Below are positions 28,821 to 37,901 of a DNA stretch of 64,000 nucleotides, piece after piece. Position 1 is the stretch's first letter, and the number at the start of each line of letters is the position of its first letter. Source of the DNA: Burkholderiaceae bacterium (GTDB lineage: Bacteria; Pseudomonadota; Gammaproteobacteria; Burkholderiales; Burkholderiaceae_D); the NCBI GenBank assembly GCA_019232795.1, contig JAFANH010000027.1, positions 1 to 64,000 of the forward strand, in the 5' to 3' direction. The notes under the pieces are model-generated. The model was given only the letters and a program-made list of their open reading frames with translations. It did not search any database and was not told the origin of the DNA. The translations under genes were made by a program, and so were the position numbers.

Positions 28821-31800
28821 ATGAAGTTGCGTCGCGTCACTTTGGGCTTTTCAGCCGTTGCCTTGTTATCTCTGGCACTGAATGCTTTATTGATTACGCT
28901 AATCCAGCGGGCATATGACGAAGCCGTCCGTGCTCAGGAACAGAGGCAAAGTGCTCTCGCACTGGTCAATGACCTGCAGCAGGAAACGGAACAACTCGTT
29001 AGTTTGGTTCGGTCCTACGTCGTCACTAGGGAAGAGCGATACCTGACCTATTACCACGATATCTTGGCAGTTCGCGCAGGATTACAAACAATGCCCTTAA
29101 AGGATGCGCAATCGGCATATTGGAAACACATAATTGCTGAACGCGCTGACTATCGGGGGCCTGGAAAGGGAAATGGCAGGTCCGTCCAGTCGCGCATGCA
29201 AGTGCTTGGATTCGAGTCTGCCGAGTTTTCGGCGCTTGAAAGAGTTCAGTCCGTGACCAGCGCATTGCAGCGAGTCGAAAAGCAGGCTTTCGATGCTGTA
29301 CATGGTGCAACTCGGGATGCAATTGAAAAGCATGTGGTACGTGATGCGCCAACCTTGGATGTAGCCGTGGCCTTGGTGTATAGCAAGCAATACACTGAAT
29401 TGCAGGCGAAGCTCGCGGATGCACTCACGGACTTGTCCGCCGCGACTGAGCGCCGCACCCATGCAAAGGTTCGAGAGGCTCAGGACAGGCTTAACCATCT
29501 TATCAGCGCGAGCATGGTTACTTTGGCCGGAAGTTTGGGCCTGGTACTCATAGCAGCCTGGGTGCTCCAGCTACAAGTCTTGCGACCAATTCGGCGCTTG
29601 TCGAGCGCCGCCAGGAATTTGGCGACGGGTGATTATTCGACTCGTGTGGGTAGGCGGGCTGGGCTTGCCGATTTAGATGATTCCTTTGGTGTCGAAGAAT
29701 TGGCGGCGCTGGGGAATGCTTTCAACAGTATGGCCGGTTCCATCGAGCGAGATATACAACAGCGCGTTGCGGTGCAGACTGAACTGGAACAAGCGCGGAG
29801 TCATTCTGACGAAGCCAGTCGAGCAAAGTCCATGTTTCTGGCCAATATGAGCCATGAAATCCGCACTCCTATGAATGCCATCATCGGCATGGCCTACCTT
29901 GCATTGCATAGCGGTCTTCCGCCGCGGCAGCACGACTACGTATCGAAAGTTCATCAGGCCGCCATGTCACTCCTCGGTCTAATCAACGACATTCTGGACT
30001 TCTCCAAGGTCGAAGCCGGAAAAATGGAGTTGTCGCTCGCTCCATTTCGCTTGGAACGGGTGTTGGCGGACGCGCTGGCCTTGGTCCAGCAGCGTGCGCA
30101 GGAGAAGAGGCTTGAGCTCGTACTTGATCTGAGTGAGAGGGAGCTGGTTTCCGGGGGCGGCATGTTGATTGGAGATCCTCTTCGCCTGGGGCAAATACTT
30201 ACGAACCTGCTTTCGAACGCGGTCAAGTTTACCGAGCAAGGTAGTGTGCGCCTGACCGTGCACGTGGAACGACGTGAGGAGGATGGCGTAGCCTTGTGCT
30301 TTACCGTTCGCGATACTGGCATCGGGATGGATAGCATCCAGATAGGAAGGCTGTTCAAGGAATTCAGCCAAGCGGATGGTTCTACGACCCGGAAATATGG
30401 GGGAACCGGCCTTGGTCTGGCGATTTGCCATAAGTTGGTGCACCTGATGGGTGGGCGCATCTGGGCAGATAGCGAGCCGGGGATCGGTACGCGATTCTCC
30501 GTTGCATTGCGTCTGGCACGAGCTTCACCAGAGCCGCTCCCGACGCCACCTGTATTTATGACGGACCTGCGCGTACTTATTGTGGACGACTTGGGCGCCA
30601 CGCGCTTGGCTCTTCAAAATCTGCTGCGAGCAGAAGGCGTTGAAAGTTCTATCGATGTGGTCGCCGGACTGGCTGGAGCCCGCGCTCGGCTGGAAGCTGC
30701 ACATCATTTGCGCCGTCCCTATCAAATCCTCCTTTTGGATTGGGAGCTTCCGGAACAGCACGGTGGTCAGTGGCTGGAGCAATTGGCGAAAGACGGTGTT
30801 GCGTTGCCGCCAGTGGTGGCGTTGACAATTGGTGAAGTGAGCTCGGTTGCCGGTTCTGGCGTGCCCTTGCTGGGCAGGCTCGCGAAGCCGGTGCAGCCCG
30901 CCGAGCTGCGCGCCATGCTCGGCCGCTTGCATACCGGAATTGTCGCCGTTGATTCCAAGCCGGAATTGCAGGCGACAGGGTTGAACGGCATGCGTGTGTT
31001 GTTGGTCGAAGACCAGGCAATCAACCGAGAATTGGCGTGCGAATTGCTGGCGCTACGCGGGGTCGCGGTTGAAACTGCTGAACACGGCGCCGCCGCGCTT
31101 GAGCGGTTGAAGGCAGTGGGACCACGCCATTTCCATGCAGTGCTCATGGATATGCAAATGCCGGTTATGGATGGCTATGAAGCGACTCGCCATATTCGCC
31201 TGGACCCATCGTTCGGCGACCTGCCGGTTATCGCGATGACTGCACACACTCTATCCGAGGAACGGGAGCGCTGCGCAGCATTGGGGATGACCAGTCACCT
31301 CGGCAAGCCAGTCGACCCAGACCAGTTGTATGAAGAATTGGCGCGCCATTATAACGCCGACGCCGAATTCCGACCAAAGGTAAAGGAGCCTGTGCAAGAC
31401 CCTTCCCAAATTCCTGGTCTTGACATGCAAGCCGGTCTTCACCGGGCTGGTGGACTGCATGGCCTGTACCGTCGCCTGTTGGCAAACTTTGCGGCCGAGT
31501 TCGCCGACGCTCCAACTGTCATTACGACACGAATTGCAGAAAACGATTGGACGCAAGCTGAGCAACACGCCCATAAATTGCACGGCGTCGCAGCAACACT
31601 TGGAGCGACCGAAGTGGCAAACGTCGCGGTTCAACTAGAGCGGGATTGCAGACGTCGCTCGCAACATGCTGCGCGCGCGAGGTTGGAGAAGCTGACCATG
31701 CCCTTGCAGGGCGTGGTTGAAGCCATATCACAACTTGAGCCACCGGCCGAATCGGCCCAGGCGGAACGTCCTGCGCCAGACTGGATAGCACGACTTCAGC

Positions 31801-31964
31801 AAATGCTGGCAGTTTGTGACAGCAGAGCCTTGGAGTTATGGCGCTCTTCCATTCCTGCAGCAGAACAGCTTTTGGGCAGACCCACTGCGCACCGCATAGG
31901 CACTGCGCTCGATAACTTTGATTTTGACCAGGCGCTTGCCCTGATAGAAGCCGCCAATGGCTAA
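28821..31964 (+). CDS. Hybrid sensor histidine kinase with two receiver domains and Hpt
   Basis: 1047 aa. Order: TM1 (about 8-28), a helical sensor region (about 30-225), TM2 (about 232-252), HAMP (VLRPIRRLSSAARNLATGDY), HisKA with the phosphorylated His in NMSHEIRTPMNAIIGM, and HATPase (LLSNAVKFTEQG, DTGIGM, GGTGLGLAI). A first receiver follows whose DWELPEQHGG keeps an Asp (about 580-695). The second, more typical receiver is LLVEDQAIN, MDMQMPVMDGYEA and GKPVDP (about 720-840). The end is an Hpt with HAHKLHGVAATLGA (about 880-980). It looks like a BarA-type phosphorelay that could pass phosphate to the HD-GYP protein encoded next. Signal unknown. Confidence 0.93.
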   Translation: MKLRRVTLGFSAVALLSLALNALLITLIQRAYDEAVRAQEQRQSALALVNDLQQETEQLVSLVRSYVVTREERYLTYYHDILAVRAGLQTMPLKDAQSAYWKHIIAERADYRGPGKGNGRSVQSRMQVLGFESAEFSALERVQSVTSALQRVEKQAFDAVHGATRDAIEKHVVRDAPTLDVAVALVYSKQYTELQAKLADALTDLSAATERRTHAKVREAQDRLNHLISASMVTLAGSLGLVLIAAWVLQLQVLRPIRRLSSAARNLATGDYSTRVGRRAGLADLDDSFGVEELAALGNAFNSMAGSIERDIQQRVAVQTELEQARSHSDEASRAKSMFLANMSHEIRTPMNAIIGMAYLALHSGLPPRQHDYVSKVHQAAMSLLGLINDILDFSKVEAGKMELSLAPFRLERVLADALALVQQRAQEKRLELVLDLSERELVSGGGMLIGDPLRLGQILTNLLSNAVKFTEQGSVRLTVHVERREEDGVALCFTVRDTGIGMDSIQIGRLFKEFSQADGSTTRKYGGTGLGLAICHKLVHLMGGRIWADSEPGIGTRFSVALRLARASPEPLPTPPVFMTDLRVLIVDDLGATRLALQNLLRAEGVESSIDVVAGLAGARARLEAAHHLRRPYQILLLDWELPEQHGGQWLEQLAKDGVALPPVVALTIGEVSSVAGSGVPLLGRLAKPVQPAELRAMLGRLHTGIVAVDSKPELQATGLNGMRVLLVEDQAINRELACELLALRGVAVETAEHGAAALERLKAVGPRHFHAVLMDMQMPVMDGYEATRHIRLDPSFGDLPVIAMTAHTLSEERERCAALGMTSHLGKPVDPDQLYEELARHYNADAEFRPKVKEPVQDPSQIPGLDMQAGLHRAGGLHGLYRRLLANFAAEFADAPTVITTRIAENDWTQAEQHAHKLHGVAATLGATEVANVAVQLERDCRRRSQHAARARLEKLTMPLQGVVEAISQLEPPAESAQAERPAPDWIARLQQMLAVCDSRALELWRSSIPAAEQLLGRPTAHRIGTALDNFDFDQALALIEAANG

Positions 31965-31978
31965 CCGGAGAACTACCT

Positions 31979-33109
31979 GTGAACGACACCCTGACATTAC
32001 CCACTCGCCCAACCGTTCTGGTAGTGGACGACACGCCGGCCAATCTAAGTGTGGTGGGAAATTTGCTGCAAAGTGAATATCTCGTGCTGCTGGCTAATAG
32101 CGGGCAAAAAGGACTGGCCCTTGCAGAGGCAGAATTGCCAGATTTAATACTGCTGGACGTGATGATGCCAGAGATGGACGGCTACACAGTTTGCCGACGC
32201 TTGAAGGAGAATGAACGTTTGGCCCACGTTCCGGTCATTTTTCTGACAGCACGTACCGAATTACAGGACGAACAGCATGGATTGTCCCTTGGCGCGGTAG
32301 ACTTTATTCACAAACCTATCAATCCCGCAATCGTGAAAGCTCGTGTAAAGGCTCAGCTTGCAGTCAAGGCCTGGCAGGACTATCTTTCAAGTCAAAACAC
32401 TGGACTGCAACACCGAGTCAGTCAAGGGCTGGCAGACATTGTCCAACTGCAGGATGCAGCAATAGATGTCATGGTTTCTCTGGCAGAATTTCGCGATGAA
32501 AATACCGGAAACCATGTTCGGCGCACCTCGGAGTATGTGCGCCTTTTAGCCACAGACCTTTCGCAACTCCCGGAATATGCCGACTATTTGAAGCCGGACA
32601 TCATTACGTTAATGGCTAAATCTGCTCCACTGCACGACATCGGCAAGATTGCCATTCCTGACCATATCCTGCTCAAGCCAGGAAAATTTGAACCAGATGA
32701 GTGGGCCGTCATGAAAACTCACGCCCGGCGCGGCTATGACATACTGGCGCGCGCCGGACGCCAGATGGGTGCTCGTGGCAGGTTCTTGGCGCTTGCGATG
32801 GATATCGCTGGTAGCCATCACGAAAAATGGGACGGGTCGGGCTATCCTCGCGGTCTGGCCGGTAAGGCTATACCCTTGGCTGCACGTCTCATGGCAGTAG
32901 CCGATGTGTTTGATGCGCTGTTGGCGCGCCGGCCGTACAAGGAGCCGATGACCGTATCTGCAGCGGCGGATTTTATTGTGCAAGGTCGTGGCGCGCACTT
33001 TGACCCGGCCGTAGTTGATGCCTTCTTACGCGTGCTGCCTGCCTGCGAGGAGGTTATGATACGTCTGGCGGACGAAGAGGAGACGGAACAACTCGCTGCG
33101 AACTTTTGA
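31979..33109 (+). CDS. Response regulator with HD-GYP cyclic di-GMP phosphodiesterase domain
   Basis: 376 aa. A receiver domain (about 10-130: VLVVDDTPANLSVV, LILLDVMMPEMDGYTVC, FIHKPINPAIVKARV) is joined to an HD-GYP domain (about 155-365). The latter shows HDIGKIAIPDHIL, HARRGYDIL, a metal-binding SHHEKWDGSGYPRGL with the GYP motif, and MAVADVFDALLARRPYK. It is an RpfG-like enzyme expected to hydrolyse c-di-GMP when phosphorylated, favouring motility. GTG start with GGAG upstream, 14 bp after the kinase gene; the kinase is the likely partner. Confidence 0.94.
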   Translation: MNDTLTLPTRPTVLVVDDTPANLSVVGNLLQSEYLVLLANSGQKGLALAEAELPDLILLDVMMPEMDGYTVCRRLKENERLAHVPVIFLTARTELQDEQHGLSLGAVDFIHKPINPAIVKARVKAQLAVKAWQDYLSSQNTGLQHRVSQGLADIVQLQDAAIDVMVSLAEFRDENTGNHVRRTSEYVRLLATDLSQLPEYADYLKPDIITLMAKSAPLHDIGKIAIPDHILLKPGKFEPDEWAVMKTHARRGYDILARAGRQMGARGRFLALAMDIAGSHHEKWDGSGYPRGLAGKAIPLAARLMAVADVFDALLARRPYKEPMTVSAAADFIVQGRGAHFDPAVVDAFLRVLPACEEVMIRLADEEETEQLAANF

Positions 33110-33143
33110 GCAGACCTGCCCGGTAGTGATTCGCGCAAGGCTG

Positions 33144-33173
33144 GCTGTCTGCCGCCGGTTGGCGGCAGACAGC
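33144..33173. terminator. Strong hairpin between convergent HD-GYP and monooxygenase genes
   Basis: GCTGTCTGCCGCC (33144-33156) pairs perfectly with GGCGGCAGACAGC (33161-33173) around GGTT. It lies between two convergent stops and probably ends both transcripts, though neither side has a clear U-run. Confidence 0.6.
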
Positions 33174-33192
33174 GTATTGCCTTTGGCTATTC

Positions 33193-34818
33193 TCAACGAG
33201 CTACTGGGATAGCTGGAGTTTCATTGTCAGGCGTGGTGCAGCCCATTAGTTCGAGTGACTCCTTTATGATGGTGTCAACGTTTGCCAATGGACCATCGTG
33301 CAAAACCGTACGGTCTGGACGTATGACCGCTACCCAACCGACGGGCGCAGCGCCAGGAACGAGCGTACCAGTGGCGTCTTCCAAAGAATTTCGGCCGAGA
33401 CCGCTCTGACCATTGGAGCGCAACGTCAAGCAGGTACCACCTGCAGAAGTCCAGGCTGCCAGTAAAGGCAGGCTGATAACATTGGTCGGGTCGCAGCCGA
33501 ATCCTACAAGGGTCGGAAAATTTCCCAGGTAGTCGTCGCTTCGGATGGTGGCTGCACCGTGACCACTCCGAACTTGGCCTTGCGGGACCTGGCCGCCCCG
33601 CACCAGTTTCGAACTACTGCGGCCACGCTGGAACAACCCGTACATGAAGCGGTTTGCGGGTTTTATTTCCAAGTCCTCAAAAAGTCCGCGTGTGATTGGA
33701 AAACGATGCATTGCCCACATGAATCCATGTACAAAAAACGCCGTTATGTAACTTCGAGGCATGACCAAGCCACCCATTAAGCGTGCCAGATTGATGATGG
33801 AGCGGGCATGCGGACGGCGCTCGATATCGTAGCTGTCAAGAATGGACTGGGGAGCGCGGTCCTGTACCACCCAGGCAAGCTTCCAGCACAAATTGGCGAC
33901 ATCCCGCAGTCCGGCTACCAGACCCTGACCCACAAAGGGCGGCGTGATGTGGGCAGCATCACCGGCCAGGAACACTCGTCCCTTCGAAAAGCGGTCGACA
34001 ATCCTGGCATGGAACCGGTATACGGCAGTCCGTTCAATATTGCATTTGCTTGCGTCGCACCACGGCTTGAGGAGCTTTTTTATGGTGTCAGGATGCTCCA
34101 TTTGCTCACGTGTTTCATTTGGATGGAGCATGAACTCCCATCGTTGCCGATTGCCTGGCGCTGGCATGTGCGGCGTAGGGCGTCGCGGGTCGCAGTGAAA
34201 CTCAACGTGGTTAATCGGAGTCGGGGCGTTCAGCACATCAACAACCAGCCAGTCCTGCGTAAATGTCTTGCCCTCAAAAGTCATTCCTGCATGACGACGA
34301 ACAAAAGAATTCGCGCCATCAACACCAACCAAATAGCGCGCGTGCACGGTGAATTCCTTACCGCCCTGACTCAGGATGGCGACCACACCGTACTCGTCCT
34401 GGCTGAAACCTACTATCTCCATACCCAGCGCCGTTTGGACGCAAGGATAATTGGCCACACGTTCCCGCAAAACCTTCTCAAGCTCCGGCTGATAGAAAGT
34501 GACCAGCGACGGGTGCTCGTCAATGTGGCGCCCGGTTTTTGCTCGTGCGTAGTAGCCGAACATCGGCGAGTGCATCTGAACTTCGGGTATGGCGCATGTA
34601 GCGAAGGCACCGTCCTCAAGACCGGCCATTTGCAATATCCGCAAAGCTTCGTTGTCGAGTGCGATGGCACGCGGAGCCATGAATATTTCTTGTGACTTGT
34701 CGATGACGAGTGCGCGTACGCCATATCGGCCCAAAAGATTGGCGGCGGTGGCGCCGACTGGACCCATGCCGACCAACAGCACATCGACAGACGTTGGAAG
34801 TGTTTGAGTCATGTTCAT
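33193..34818 (-). CDS. FAD-dependent aromatic monooxygenase (MhpA/PheA-like)
   Basis: 541 aa of the group A flavoprotein hydroxylases (class of 3-(3-hydroxyphenyl)propionate and phenol hydroxylases). The N-terminal dinucleotide motif is VGMGPVGATAANLLGRYG with DK at the end of the second strand. The second FAD motif is GRVFLAGDAAHITPPFVGQGL, and the following DVANLCWKLAWV is typical. It should add a hydroxyl ortho to an existing one using NAD(P)H and O2, giving a catechol-like product. The start at 34818 overlaps the upstream CoA-ligase stop (ATGA). It is the last gene of the operon that begins with the extradiol dioxygenase. Confidence 0.93.
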   Translation of the reverse strand: MNMTQTLPTSVDVLLVGMGPVGATAANLLGRYGVRALVIDKSQEIFMAPRAIALDNEALRILQMAGLEDGAFATCAIPEVQMHSPMFGYYARAKTGRHIDEHPSLVTFYQPELEKVLRERVANYPCVQTALGMEIVGFSQDEYGVVAILSQGGKEFTVHARYLVGVDGANSFVRRHAGMTFEGKTFTQDWLVVDVLNAPTPINHVEFHCDPRRPTPHMPAPGNRQRWEFMLHPNETREQMEHPDTIKKLLKPWCDASKCNIERTAVYRFHARIVDRFSKGRVFLAGDAAHITPPFVGQGLVAGLRDVANLCWKLAWVVQDRAPQSILDSYDIERRPHARSIINLARLMGGLVMPRSYITAFFVHGFMWAMHRFPITRGLFEDLEIKPANRFMYGLFQRGRSSSKLVRGGQVPQGQVRSGHGAATIRSDDYLGNFPTLVGFGCDPTNVISLPLLAAWTSAGGTCLTLRSNGQSGLGRNSLEDATGTLVPGAAPVGWVAVIRPDRTVLHDGPLANVDTIIKESLELMGCTTPDNETPAIPVAR

Positions 34819-36749
34819 TCCTTTCCTGTCAAAGGCAAAACGTCCACCGAGTAGTCCAGGCTGGTCAGCAGTTCGATGGCTTTGGGCGCATCGGACTGGG
34901 AGCATTTCAGCTTTACTACGTTGCCTCTGGCGGCTTCGGAAAACACAGTGAGTTCTGCGGAAATGCCATGTTCGAGCAGGATTTGATGGAACACAGTTTG
35001 TGCAGCCATGTGGCGCAATTCAGCTTTGGCAATTTTGCCAATCGCTGTCAAGGGCATTTGGTCAAGTGTGATAATGCGCACCGGTACGGCGGCACGTTCC
35101 GGGATGTGCTCACTGGCGTATGCGTGAAGCTCGTCGGCGTCAACCGCAAAGTTTGGTTTCAGTGTCACAAATGCCATAGGTAGTTCGCCGGCGTGCAAGT
35201 CGGGTTGACCAACCGCTGCAACCTTCTCAACTGCAGGATGATGGTGTAACGCATCCTCTATCATTGCCGGGTCAATGTTGTGCCCGCCCCGTATGATGAG
35301 GTCCTTGGCCCGCCCCGTCAGGTGCAGGAATCCCTCTTCGTCGATATATCCGAGGTCGCCGGTATTTAGCCAGCCGTGCTCGAGCCAGATGCCCTCGTTG
35401 TCGCGCTCATGCAGGTAGCCGGGGAATACGTTCGGTCCGCTGATGCCAATAACTCCCACTTCGCCCGTTGCGCAGGGGACCGTGGCCTTTCCAGAACTGT
35501 CGACCTTCCAGGCTTTAAGTGCCTGGTGGGGAAGCCGTAGACCAACAGTGCCGACGTGCCGTGCATCATTAATCGGATTCACGGTAGAAATGCAGGTACC
35601 TTCTGTCAGGCCGTAGCCCTCGCACAACGGAATACCGGCGATTTCCTCAAATCGGCGAGCCACTTCCCTTGGCAATGGAGCTGCACCGCAAAGGGCGTGG
35701 CGCAATGTGGAAATATCCGTTCCCTCAGGAGGTACGTTGGCCAAGCTGGCAAAAACCGTCGGTACCGCGCTGAAGGTCGTTGCGCCAAAGCGCCGCACAA
35801 ACTTCCAGAAGTTAGGTAGTACGCCCTTACCACGGAATCCATGGGGCGTTAAGATGACCACCTCCCAGCCGCCATGGAAAGCACCCAAACCGGTCACCAT
35901 CGCGCCATTTACGTGGAACAGCGGCAGGCCGCACAATACCACCTGATGTTCCGGCAGCAGCTGCGGCAACATGCTGGAAATGAACACTTCATTCTGGTGG
36001 GTATGAAGCGCAATTTTGGGAAGGCCTGTAGTGCCACCAGTGTGAAAATAGGCGCACACGTCGTCTGGGCTGATATCTCTGGAGGATACGAGGCTGTCAG
36101 ATGGTTCCTGGTTCAGTGCATCGTTGAACGATACGATACGGCAGGAATCTCGTAGTAATGGTTGTTCGTCTGCGCGAGGAACCTTCTGTTCAACTGGCCG
36201 CTCCGGGTCAAGGTAGCTGTCGAGATTGACCACGAACACAGTGTGAATTGAGCGGCACTGTCTTACTACGGCCATTGCTTTTTCCCAAATGTCACTGCCA
36301 GGCGAGGGGGCTAGCGTGACCAGGGCTTGAGCCTGCGTGGCGTTGATAATGGCGGCAATATGCGCAATGTCGAGCATTGGGTTGATAGGGTTGGCGATGC
36401 CGGCTGCCTGCGCCCCCCAAAGAGCAATGTGTGTTTCCAGTAGATTTGGCAGCAAAATTGCGACAGCCTGGTCAGGCTGAATGCCAGCGTAGTGGAATGC
36501 GTTTGCGGCTTGCGTAACCCGTTCAAACAGGAAGCGATAGCTCAAAGAAAATGCTGGGGAATCTGGCTCTCCACGAACCACAAAGCGCAATGCAGTGTGA
36601 TGGTGATGGCGAGCGGCAGCCAATCGCAGGACGTCGTAAGTTGTGCGGGCGAAAACTTTGTCTTGCCATGGGGCCGATTCCATTGCCTCTATGTCAGCTT
36701 GCGTACAAGGAGGAGCCTGCAATATGGAAGGGTGAATGTGTACCGACAT
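34815..36749 (-). CDS. Acyl/aryl-CoA ligase (AMP-binding family) with C-terminal extension
   Basis: 644 aa. The adenylate-forming motifs are AYFHTGGTTGLPKIALHTH (P-loop), EGYGLTEGTCIS, LNTGDLGYIDEEGFLHLTGRAKDLIIRGG (split here: LNTGDLGYID and GRAKDLIIRGG), and the catalytic Lys in TAIGKIAKAELR. It activates a carboxylic acid to its CoA thioester through an acyl-AMP. About 70 residues after the Lys motif form an extra C-terminal piece not usual in the family. The ATG at 36749 has AGGA upstream; the open frame continues to 37013 without features. Which acid of the pathway it activates is not readable. Confidence 0.9.
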   Translation of the reverse strand: MSVHIHPSILQAPPCTQADIEAMESAPWQDKVFARTTYDVLRLAAARHHHHTALRFVVRGEPDSPAFSLSYRFLFERVTQAANAFHYAGIQPDQAVAILLPNLLETHIALWGAQAAGIANPINPMLDIAHIAAIINATQAQALVTLAPSPGSDIWEKAMAVVRQCRSIHTVFVVNLDSYLDPERPVEQKVPRADEQPLLRDSCRIVSFNDALNQEPSDSLVSSRDISPDDVCAYFHTGGTTGLPKIALHTHQNEVFISSMLPQLLPEHQVVLCGLPLFHVNGAMVTGLGAFHGGWEVVILTPHGFRGKGVLPNFWKFVRRFGATTFSAVPTVFASLANVPPEGTDISTLRHALCGAAPLPREVARRFEEIAGIPLCEGYGLTEGTCISTVNPINDARHVGTVGLRLPHQALKAWKVDSSGKATVPCATGEVGVIGISGPNVFPGYLHERDNEGIWLEHGWLNTGDLGYIDEEGFLHLTGRAKDLIIRGGHNIDPAMIEDALHHHPAVEKVAAVGQPDLHAGELPMAFVTLKPNFAVDADELHAYASEHIPERAAVPVRIITLDQMPLTAIGKIAKAELRHMAAQTVFHQILLEHGISAELTVFSEAARGNVVKLKCSQSDAPKAIELLTSLDYSVDVLPLTGKE

Positions 36750-36903
36750 TTGAAATCCTAAATGAACTGGAGGCGCAGATTCGCGCCATCCAAGTAACGT
36801 TGCTCGACTAGGCGGGGCGCTGGTGTCATCCAGTGCTCCTGTCGAATCTAGGTTTATTTGGCACCACCATGATTTGCTAATTTGATGGGCCAATGCGAGT
36901 TGC

Positions 36904-37860
36904 TCACGCGGATATGACCTGATTGCGTTGTTCTCCGAGGTTGAGTTCTCCGTCATCAGTGCATATCGACGCGGTGATGATGTCCCCCGGCTGCAAATAG
37001 GCCGGGTTATCAAGTCCCTTTTGGATGAACAGGCGCCATTTGGTAGCGTCGGACAATAAATGACGCATCATCCACATTGCAAACTTGCCTGGCGCTTTGG
37101 CTGCACAACCCGCGGGGGTGCCAGTGGCAATGAGGTCGCCGGGATGCAGGTCATGCATAGCGGAAAGCTCCGTGAGCGTTTGGTGCGGATGAAACAACAT
37201 GTCGCCGCAATAGGAGTCCTGGCGCTGTTGTCTGTTGACTTCCAAACGCATACGCAGTTCAGACCAGCGCGGCCATTCTGCCGGTGAAAGCAAAAGGAGG
37301 AATGGGCCTGTGGGGCCGAAGGTCCGGTAGCTCTTACCCTTGTAGAACTGCGTCTGCGGTAATTGCACATCGCGCGCCGTGATGTCGTTGACAATGGTTA
37401 CTCCAGCCAGCCATTCGTGAAGCGAGTCTGGCGTTACAGTGACTGGGCCGGTCAGAGGACGGCGCATAACCAAGCCAAGCTCGACTTCATAATCGAGCAA
37501 GCGCACGTGGTTTGGCCGCACAATGTCCGCGTGGGCAGATGTCAGACTCGACGGCGCTTTGGTAAAAATAGTGTTGAACCCGATTTTGGATGGGTCCATA
37601 CCCGATTCGCGAACATGGCTTGCGTAGTTAATGCCTTGGCAGATAAATTGACGGTCGCTCGTGATTGGCGACAGTAATGTGACTGCATCAAGCGCCAAAT
37701 TAGCCTGGGCTGGTTTGCTTGACCAAGCCTCATCGTAGCCGTTCAACATGAAATCGGCAGTGCTGGGATAGTGGCCGGAAAGGGGGGCGATGCGAATGCC
37801 GTGAACTACACCCCAGGCTGCGTTTCCGTCATGCGTGTAATGAACAACTTGAACCGCCAT
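36904..37860 (-). CDS. Fumarylacetoacetate hydrolase (FAH) family protein
   Basis: 318 aa. FAH-fold signatures: QFICQGINYASHVRESGMDP, the metal-binding YEVELGLVMRR, VTIVNDITARDVQLPQTQFYKGKS, and GDLIATGTPAGC. Family members hydrolyse, hydrate or decarboxylate products of aromatic ring cleavage (for example 2-hydroxyhexa-2,4-dienedioate or acylpyruvates). It lies 41 bp downstream of the extradiol dioxygenase gene in the same operon, which fits processing of the ring-fission product. AGGAG lies before the ATG. Confidence 0.92.
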   Translation of the reverse strand: MAVQVVHYTHDGNAAWGVVHGIRIAPLSGHYPSTADFMLNGYDEAWSSKPAQANLALDAVTLLSPITSDRQFICQGINYASHVRESGMDPSKIGFNTIFTKAPSSLTSAHADIVRPNHVRLLDYEVELGLVMRRPLTGPVTVTPDSLHEWLAGVTIVNDITARDVQLPQTQFYKGKSYRTFGPTGPFLLLLSPAEWPRWSELRMRLEVNRQQRQDSYCGDMLFHPHQTLTELSAMHDLHPGDLIATGTPAGCAAKAPGKFAMWMMRHLLSDATKWRLFIQKGLDNPAYLQPGDIITASICTDDGELNLGEQRNQVISA

Positions 37861-37901
37861 GTGTGCTCCTTGGTTATTATTTAATGAAAGAAAATCCTGT
37901 C

